Assembly: GCF_005893125.1 (NCBI RefSeq)
Contig: NZ_VCJS01000009.1
Coordinates: 1 to 64,000, forward strand
Direction: 5' to 3'
From: Nonomuraea basaltis
Lineage (GTDB): Bacteria; Actinomycetota; Actinomycetes; Streptosporangiales; Streptosporangiaceae
DNA: 64,000 nt
Shown here: one piece after another, positions 53,919-62,000 of the stretch
Position numbering within the stretch: position 1 is the stretch's first letter
Layout: each line of letters opens with the position of its first letter
Program-made: the position numbers and the translations under genes
Notes under the pieces: generated by a model
The model's input: the letters and a program-made list of their open reading frames with translations, nothing else
Databases searched by the model: none
Told to the model about the DNA's origin: nothing

Positions 53919-54809
53919 ATGATGTCGACTGATCATCGACCGGCCACGCCGTTCGAGGAGCAGCTGTGGGCGGCCCACCAGGACGGGCAGGAGGCCCTGT
54001 GCCTGAGCCTGCTCCGCGATGCGGATCTGGCACTGCCGATCACCGCCGCCGCGGCGGCCGGGACCGAGGCCCCCGCCTGGGCGACGGCCATCGACGCCGA
54101 GCGGACCTGGCTGCTCGCGTACACCTCCGTCGAGGCGATGCGGCTGGCCACCGGCGGTGTCGCCGCGTACTGCCGGGTCGTCTCGCTGGTCGAGTTGGCG
54201 GCAGGCTGGCCGGACCCGAGGTGGGGCCTGGCGATCAATCCGGGGTTGGCGGCCGCCTTCACACTGGAGTCCGGAGCGGTGGCCAGGCTGGCGGTGCCCA
54301 CGCTGGCCCAGGACCTTCTGCTTGATCCCGCGTCAGGGGTGCCGGCGGTCCAGAAGCTGCTCTCCCCCGCCGACGTCCGGGACGTCCTGGCCGAGGGCGA
54401 GCCGAGGATCTCCGGCTACTGCCATCACGCCCTGGACGTCTCGCACATCGCGACGCCTGCCGTGCTCGCCGCGGCGCTGGGGCAGCCGGACATGGTGACC
54501 GACAAGGGCTCGCTGAACATCCTGCGCTGGCGCCCCGCCGGCCTCGCCCTCTACCGCACCGCCTTCGGCGGGACCGACGAAGAGAGCAGGGCCGCGGTGG
54601 CCGGCTGGGTGATCGAGGAGCCGCCGTTCGTGGGGATGGGCCTGGTGCCGAGCGTCGATCACGTGATCCGCGAGTACAAGGTGTACGGCGTGGGCCTGCC
54701 GCACGGCGCGGAGATCTGGGAGCTCACCTCCAGGGGGACCGAGCACCGCCGCGCGATGTACCACGGCGACCTGCGGCGGTGGCTGCTGGTCGGGACGCGA
54801 GCGCGATGA
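53919..54809 (+). CDS. SseB-family protein
   Basis: 296-residue protein with an SseB N-terminal-like domain: FEEQLWAAHQDGQEALCLSL, LALPITAAAAAGTEAPAW, ERTWLLAYTSVEAMRL, WPDPRWGLAINPG follow the order of that family, which is linked to secretion-system accessory roles in actinomycetes. A second region (about 200-296) contains EEPPFVGMGLVPS and IREYKVYGVGLPHGAEIWEL. Start is ATG 53919 or 53922. Overlaps the next gene (ATGA). Its position ahead of YbaB/WXG100 genes suggests a part in the type VII secretion module. Confidence 0.7.
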   Translation: MMSTDHRPATPFEEQLWAAHQDGQEALCLSLLRDADLALPITAAAAAGTEAPAWATAIDAERTWLLAYTSVEAMRLATGGVAAYCRVVSLVELAAGWPDPRWGLAINPGLAAAFTLESGAVARLAVPTLAQDLLLDPASGVPAVQKLLSPADVRDVLAEGEPRISGYCHHALDVSHIATPAVLAAALGQPDMVTDKGSLNILRWRPAGLALYRTAFGGTDEESRAAVAGWVIEEPPFVGMGLVPSVDHVIREYKVYGVGLPHGAEIWELTSRGTEHRRAMYHGDLRRWLLVGTRAR

Positions 54810-55210
54810 GCTGGCACTTCTACCGGGCCCGCTGGCGGGGCATGGACTACGTGGCCAGCCCCGAACCGCACTCGCTGGAACTGTGGGTACGGCTGCGCAG
54901 CCCGGTGCCGGCGGACGGTTTCGACGAGATCGAGCCCGGCTGCCACGTACGCACGGTGCCCGCGGCGGAGTGCGCGGCCCTGCACTTCGTGACGACGGTG
55001 TGCCGCTGGCGGGGGGAGCAGTTCCACGTGCACGACGAGCGGGACGGGCGCCTGCTGCTCGAATACCTGGGCGGATCCGCGCTCGCCGCGCGCGAGCTGG
55101 GAATGGAACGGATCGAGCGGGGGGTGTACCGCCTCTGGGTGCCCCGCGAAGAGGTCACCGACCTGAGCGAGCACGCCGCGCCACTGAATGTCGGGAATCA
55201 ACACTTTTGA
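54806..55210 (+). CDS. Hypothetical protein coupled to the SseB-like gene
   Basis: 134-residue soluble protein (MSWHFYRARWRGMDYVASP; GCHVRTVPAAECAALHFVT; RGVYRLWVPREEV). No motif I recognise; length and mixed alpha/beta composition suggest a small globular domain. ATG overlaps the preceding stop. Probably works with the SseB-like protein. Confidence 0.7.
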   Translation: MSWHFYRARWRGMDYVASPEPHSLELWVRLRSPVPADGFDEIEPGCHVRTVPAAECAALHFVTTVCRWRGEQFHVHDERDGRLLLEYLGGSALAARELGMERIERGVYRLWVPREEVTDLSEHAAPLNVGNQHF

Positions 55211-55283
55211 TAGCGCTCTTGTCTTTTGATGTTCATGTGACGGAAACTAACGGGTAACGCAAGAGCGTCGGCGGGGACGCATA

Positions 55284-55335
55284 TGGCTTCAGGGGGTGTT
55301 CATGGAGTCTGGCTTCAGGGGGTGTTCATGGAGTC
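55284..55335 (+). repeat. Perfect 26-bp tandem duplication over a ribosome-binding site and start codon
   Basis: Two adjacent identical 26-bp copies each contain AGGGGGTG and an ATG. The second ATG (55328) starts the YbaB-like gene; the first (55302) is in another frame because 26 is not a multiple of 3. Confidence 0.95.
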
Positions 55336-55732
55336 GTCCGGCCAACCGGATGCGGCGGCGATGAGGGCCTATGCCGACGAGCTGCGCGACATGTTCCAGC
55401 GGATCAACGACGCGGGCCTGGAGCTGCATGCCGAAGCCAGAGCGGTCCAGATCACCGAGAAATCGCGTGATGGCCTGGTGTCGGTGACGGTCGGCGCGCG
55501 CGGCCAAATCGTCGGGCTCGACCTCGACCCGCGCATCTACCGGCGGACCGACGCGCGGCACCTGGCCGACACGATCATCGACACGGTTCATCGGGCGGCC
55601 GCCAGGGCTCAGGAGCGCATCGCGGAGATCTTCGACCCGGTGATCCCCCGTGCGGAGCTCATGGCGCACCTCGACGGCGATCTCGAAACCGCCATGACGC
55701 GGCTCGCCGACCGGATGGAGGGCATGAAGTGA
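55328..55732 (+). CDS. YbaB/EbfC-like protein
   Basis: 134-residue protein of the YbaB/EbfC fold, often found beside type VII secretion targets. A helical start (AAMRAYADELRDMFQRI) is followed by SVTVGARGQIVGLDLDPRIY, the conserved beta-hairpin, and a helical end (ADTIIDTVHRAAARAQERI). It may be a nucleoid-type or chaperone-like partner of the following genes. Start is the second copy of the duplicated leader. Overlaps the WXG100-like gene by 4 bases. Confidence 0.82.
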   Translation: MESSGQPDAAAMRAYADELRDMFQRINDAGLELHAEARAVQITEKSRDGLVSVTVGARGQIVGLDLDPRIYRRTDARHLADTIIDTVHRAAARAQERIAEIFDPVIPRAELMAHLDGDLETAMTRLADRMEGMK

Positions 55733-56073
55733 GGCTCTGGGACGGCACGGAGATCGTCAAGCCCATCGTGGACCGGGGCATCTTCCTGTGGTCGACGATG
55801 GCCGGGGACCTCGAACGGGAGTCGTCGCGCGTGATCACCCAGGTCGAGGAGGCCCTTGCCGCCGCTCCGTGGGGCTCCGGCGCCGAGGGCCGGGCATTCC
55901 AGGCCGCCCACTTCCGCGACGACGGCCCGAACCGGATGCTCACCCAGTGCGCCCAGCTCACCAAGGAGATCGCCGACATGGGGAGCAGGGCGCGTATAAC
56001 CGTCGACAACACCCTGCAGACAGACGCCGCCATCAAGCAGGACCTGGCGGCCGGGCTGACGATGGTGATCTGA
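55729..56073 (+). CDS. WXG100-like protein
   Basis: 114-residue helical protein in the size range of ESX/WXG100 secretion substrates, with ALAAAPWGSGAEGRAFQ carrying a Trp-x-Gly in the turn between two long helices. GTG start overlaps the YbaB-like stop; followed after 10 bases by the giant ORF. The trio YbaB-like, WXG100-like, giant protein is a common layout of actinomycete type VII effector modules, so this is likely a co-secreted partner or chaperone. Confidence 0.75.
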   Translation: MRLWDGTEIVKPIVDRGIFLWSTMAGDLERESSRVITQVEEALAAAPWGSGAEGRAFQAAHFRDDGPNRMLTQCAQLTKEIADMGSRARITVDNTLQTDAAIKQDLAAGLTMVI

Positions 56074-56083
56074 GACCCGAGAC

Positions 56084-59000
56084 GTGGCGATCAACGGCGA
56101 TATCGGAGTCCATGGCACCGGCAGCCAGGACGCCGGCGGCCAGGCGACCGTGCAGCCTGCAGTCCCCATCGACAGGGACGTCCTCCCGGCATGGGAGACC
56201 GAAGCGCTGCCCGGCTGGGTCGTCTACTGGCTGATCCCCATGCTGTCGGCCGGGCAGAAATGGCCGGAAGCCAGCGAGAGCGGCCTGTCGAAGCTGGCTC
56301 AGGCGTACGACGGCCTGGCCGAGGGGGCCATCGGCTCCATGCCTGGCGCCGGCACCGCCGCGCGCGTCCTCGTGACCGGCTGGGCCTCACCCGCCACTGC
56401 GGACTTCGTCTACAGAGCCAAGTTCCTGTACGGCCACGAGGCCGGAATGGCGGGGGTGTCCGGGAACGCGCGGGCTTACTCGCAGCAGGCCAGCAACTTC
56501 GCCGTCGAGACCCAGTACTCCAAGCTCTCGATCAACGTGGCCTTCTGGGTGACGGTCGTCGCCATCGCCATCGCGCTCATCGCCGCCTTCTTCACCGCCG
56601 GGTCCACCACCGCGATCGTCGGGCCGTACGCGGCCGGGGCCCGCGCGGCCATCAGCCGGATCCTCGTCAGGCTCGCGACGCTGGGGGGCCGGGGACTGGG
56701 CACGACGCGACTGGCCGGAGTGACCACGCTCAGCGGCGCCACCGGGCCCGGCGTCATCGCCAGGCTGCTTGGCACGTCGATCGGCCGGGAACTGGTCGAG
56801 GAGATCGGCGAGGAGTTCTTCATCGACGCGGTCGCCCAGTACCAGCAGATCCAGATGGGCACGCGGAAGGAATGGGACTGGCAGAAATCCCAGGCCGCGA
56901 TCATCGGCGCGGGCGCCGGAGCGATCATTGGCACGAAGCTGGCCGGGCCCATGTCAGACATCACCAGTCATGTGCCGGGATTCGCCGGCCGCGCGCTGAC
57001 CACCGGCCTGACCAATACGATCGCCTCCCCGGCCGGCAGCTTCATTGCCAACGGCGTGGTCTACGGCCAGTGGCAGAACCCGTTCACGGCCGATTCCATG
57101 CTGGGCGGCTTTCTCGGCGGCGCCGGGCGTACCGGAACGATCAGCCCGTTCAATCCCGACGTCTACACCGCGCTGACCAACCCGTTGACCTCTCTCACCT
57201 CCGCTTACGACGCCGCCGCGCGCACCGACGCCGCCCGCGCGGCAGGCAATCCGCCTGCGGATCCGGCAGGCGGGAACCCGTCCAGCGGTGGCCCGAACGG
57301 GGGCGGTGGCCAGCCCGGCATGCCCGGGTCCGCGCCCCAGCCCGATCCCGCGACGCCCGCGCCGGCGAGGTCCGGCAGAACAGCCTCCGCGCCGGCTGCA
57401 CCCCCGGACCAGGGGACCAGCAGGACACCGGGCACCACGTCGTCCACCACCGGACGGGACGACGACAGCAGGCGCGCGGCCCCCGCGCCGGACACGGACA
57501 CGGCCTCGCACAGGCGCGGCTCCACTACGCCGGACCACGATGATCAGGGTCAAGCCGGCTCGCGTCCAGAGGTATCCGGGCAGGCCGGCGCCACACCACA
57601 GCCCACCGGCGAAGTGACGCCACAGTCCGGGCCTGACACCGCCCGGACGGCAGGGAACCCTCCGCAGGACACCTCCGGGACGGCAGAGCCAGAGCCCCAC
57701 GCGCACAGCGCCGCGACGCCGGCGCAAACGCCGGACGGCACCACCGCACAGCCGGACAGCGGCCCCGCACAATCAGACGGCAGCCACACACAACCAGACG
57801 GGCCGCCCGCACAACCGGACAGCAGCCACACACAACCAGACGGGCCGCCCGCACAGCGGGACGACCGACCCACACAGCTTGCCGACCTGACGGGGGCCGC
57901 CGCATCCGCCCCCGAGCCCATGACTGCCGCCGTCCGTGCCCGTACAGCGCTGATCGGCGCGATCACCGTGGACTTCCCTGACGCGGTGATCAGCCCGACG
58001 GGCGATCTCCTCCTCTCCTCCACCAACGGCGTGCGCACCGGAGCTCAGATTTCCGCCGCCACCATGAGCCGCATCCGCGCCGCCCTGGACACCCGGGCCG
58101 AGCAGGTCCAGAACCTCGCGGACCTGCAGGCCGAGGCGACCGCCATGCTGCTGGTCGCCCAGGCCGGGGAAACTGCCGCCCCCCGAACGGACTCCGCCCC
58201 CGACAGCGGCCCCGCCGCCGCGCCGGCGTACGCGAGCAAACCGGGGACGGTCACGTCGAGGCCGGTCCCCGGCACCAGGTACGTGACCGACGGCCGGCTG
58301 GGTCCCGACCTGGATCTCGACGAGGTGCTGGCCGCCGCCCGCGAGCTGCTCGAACACCACTTCCTGGACCAGGGCGTAACCGGCTTCACCTGGTCGGACG
58401 ACGGCCAGACGCTGGCGGTCCATACCGAGACGAACGGCACCCACTATTTCCGCCCCGTCGTCGGCGGCCTGTCTCCGGACCTGATGGGCCAGACCAAGAT
58501 CAAGGCCGGCACGGACGAGAACCACCCACACCTGGTCCACTTCGGCCCGCGCATCGCGCCCGACCAGGTGTCCAGGGTCTGGCTGCACGAGATCACCGAC
58601 ACCCTGCAGGAGGTGCGGTCCGCCGGCCACGGCAAGCGGAGGAGAATCCTGCCGGGCCGGCGCGGCGCGGCCACGCAGAACGCGTGCGTGGCCGCCCGGT
58701 TCAACGAGCTGGCGTTCCTGACCCACAAGTGGCAGCAGGCGCCGACGCTCCAGGAGAAGCGGCTCCTCGCCGTCGACATCGACGGCGTGGCCCGGGAGCT
58801 GAGCGGACGCGGTCACACGCCGCCGCTGCCGCCCTGGGCGCCCACTCAAGCCACCAGGCCGCGGCGGACACCGGCCTTACCCGGCGATCACCCGTCCGCG
58901 CAGGACGTACAGGCCGTCATCGACGCACTCGTCCAGGCTGAGCAGGCGATCCAGCAGCAGATCGACGCGAAGCGGAGCAGCAGCGATGCGGCGCGCGAGC

Positions 59001-62000
59001 AGGCCAAGCAGGCCACGCGGCGGAAGCGGAAGGCGCTCAGGCAACACGACCAGGGCCGGTTCAAGCGGGCCGGCGACGCGCGCCGGGAGAACCAGGCGCA
59101 CCGAGCCACGCAGACGCGGCACACCAGGATCGCCAACGCGTACGCCCCCGCGCTGGCGCAGGCGGCGAAGGCGAGGCAGGCCTACGAGCAGGTGCTCGCG
59201 GCGATGAACCAGGCGGGAAGACCCACTCAGCCTGGGGAGGTGAGCATGGCCACCGTCAGCAGGTCGCTGACGGCCAAGGCCACCCGGCTCCACCAGAGCT
59301 ATCTGAACGCGCTGGCCGCGGCGCTGCCGCAGGAGGCCAGCCTCTCCACGGCCATGCCTACGGGCCGGCTCCCTCATCTGACCACCCTCACCACCACCGT
59401 CAACGAGATCCTGGGCCGCAACGGCGCCGGTCACAAGTTCACCCCGGACGAGCTTGAGCGCGCCCTGCGGGCCGACTTCCACAAGGCCGTCTCCCCGGAC
59501 GGCGTCGTGCTGCGCGTGGGCCGCGGCAGCACGGCGGCGGAGGTTCGGGTCAGGCTCACTCTAACCGACCTGGTCGAGGTGCTCGACCCGGCCATCAAGG
59601 CGTCGGAGATGATGGTGGGCCTGTTCTTCCAGTCGGCCCGGACGGTCTCCGCCACCGCGTCGGGCAGCGTTGGGCTGCCCCTCGGTTTCAACACCGCGGC
59701 CCTGGCACAGCTCATGCCCGAAGGCGAGTGGCCCAGGGCGCTTGCCGAGCTGGTGGGTGTCGGCCTCGGGGCCGCCGCCGGGCGCAACTGGTCGGCGTCG
59801 GGCGGCGCGGGGATGTTCGCGCAGGGAGGCTCGGTCGCGGACAACAGGAGCGAGTCGCTGCTGTTCGAAGCCGCCGCGACCTGGACCGTGGAGGTCCGGA
59901 CGGGGAAAGAGACGGGCTGGCGGGAGACCACGGTGGTGGACTCCGGCGCACCCGGTGACGCCGCCGCGCAGCGGCTGTGGATCTCGCACTCCTACACCGA
60001 CCAGCCGCCGCGCAAGCTGGCCCGGATCGACGACGCCAAGCGGGACCCCAAGCTCCCCAACCACGTCATCTCCGGCATGACGGGCCTGGAGGACGCGCTC
60101 GGCGAGCTCACCGCCGCGCTCGGCGGAGAGTACGCCCAGGTCGGGGCCGTGGCCCACGACGAGCTGCGCATGTTCGTGACGGACGAGCTGCCCCACCGGC
60201 TGCGCGACGCGGTCAACAACGGGCTGGATCGCGTCTTCACCAAGGACGGCGAGCCGCACGCGAGGGTACGCGCCGAGACCAGGGTCGTGCTCGTGGAAGC
60301 CGAGCCGCTGGGCGGGCCGAGCGCCGAAGAGTGGGAGGAGGAGGTGCTCGTCGACTTCGTCGCCGTGCCCGGCGGGGCCTCGTCCGGCGGGTCGCTGGAG
60401 GGGAAAGTCTCGGCCGGCGTCACCGCGACCGTCAACGGCCCGGGCAACTACGAGCCGAGCATCGGGCCCAAGGTCAAGGGAGCCAGGTCGGGGTCGCGGT
60501 CGTACGCGGCCACCGCCAACAAGCAGGCGATCCACCCGAGCGTGCACAGGAAGACCAGTCCGAAGCAGAGCTACCGGGTCGCGCTGGAGACCACGTTCAT
60601 CGTGGAGACGTTCGGCAAGCCGCCCGTCGAGCTGACGCCGATGCGCGGCACGGCGGTGGTCAGCATGCGGGAGTCGGCCGCCTACCGCTTCGGCCTGCCC
60701 GTCGACAGCTCGGCGCTGGTGTATAAGGACGGCCGGCCCCTGACCGACGCGGACGGGAACCAGGTGCTGCGCGGCGACCCACGGCCCACTCCGCCACCGG
60801 GCCGCAAGGCCGAGCTGCCCGACTGGCTCGGCGACGGCCCGGGCCAGATGCGTGGCGCGGGGCCCGCCCTCGTCCAGGACATCAGCGGGCTGGACGAGGT
60901 CAGGCAGAAGGTGCTGGACGAGCTCGCCGACCGCGGCATCGTGCCGAAGATCGTGGACGGCGTGCCGCAGTACTCCTCCAACCGGCTCGAGCGCGCCAGC
61001 CAGATACTCAACCTGCAGGAGGTCACGGAACAGCTGTCCGAGCACCGGATCAGATCCGCCTACGACTCGCTGGCGCAGGACGGCATCCTCGTCGACCTGG
61101 TGCTGCACGGCCTGAACAGCGCGCCGGAGCACTTCATGATGCGGGTTTCGCTGAAGCAGGACTTCGGGGACTCGCGCTACATCGGGTACACGGAGTCGGA
61201 GACCGTGGTCAACCTCGACATCGGCTCCGACACCTCGGCCCGATCCGTCAGCCGGTCCACGACCTACTCGGGCGGCTTCTCCGTCGTCGAGGGCGATGGC
61301 CCCGGCGAGGGCCAGGACGGGCTGTCGCACGAGGCGAGCGTCAACGCCGGCGGCGAGCGCAAGCGTACGGCGGGCTCCAACGTCGGCAGCACGGTCAACG
61401 TGGTGACTCTGCAGGAGAGCACCGGTCCGGTCGCGATCTTCTCGCTGGCCCACGAGCTGAGCGTCGAGCTCCTGCACGACGGCGAGTCGACGCCGCTGGC
61501 GTCCGGCAGGGGGAGGGCCAAGCTGCTGTTCGCCGCCGAATTCCTACGGCCGGAAACCGAGCAGGCGCCCGCGCCGCTGGGGAAGATGTCCAGCAAGCTG
61601 CTGTCCAGCGCGCGGCTCCTGCACATGGACGTGCGCGACGTGCTTCCCGCCGCGGAGGGGGTGCTGCCGAGGGGGATGCGCGCGGATTCCGTCGCGTACC
61701 AGACCCACACGGCGTTCCTGAACGTGCGCAACCTCGTCGCCCACCCCAAGTTGCTGTCCAGACCGCTCCCCAACGACCTCGCGCTCAGCACCCGGGGATT
61801 GCCCACCCGGTCGAAGCTGCCGGTAGTCGGGGAGGTCGGCGAGGCGGAGGTGCTGTGCGTCGTCAACCAGGTGAGCGGCAATATCCTCTTCGGGCTCGGC
61901 AGCGCCGGCGTGTCCTGGGGCGGGTCGTCCGGCCACTCCGCCGGCGCCTCGGCGAACCTCACCGACCTCGACGACGACGGGGAGTCGAGCGACGGCGGGG

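Noticed and set aside
51594..54809. A single 1,071-codon open frame from the siderophore ATPase start to the SseB-like stop
   Set aside because: Only its first 95 codons and its last 297 codons look coding; the middle is a shadow of the FecCD permease in another frame, kept open by GC-rich codons.
58560..58610. Possible zinc-protease site (WLHEITDTLQ) in the giant ORF
   Set aside because: The motif is HEITD, not HExxH, so a metalloprotease call is not supported.
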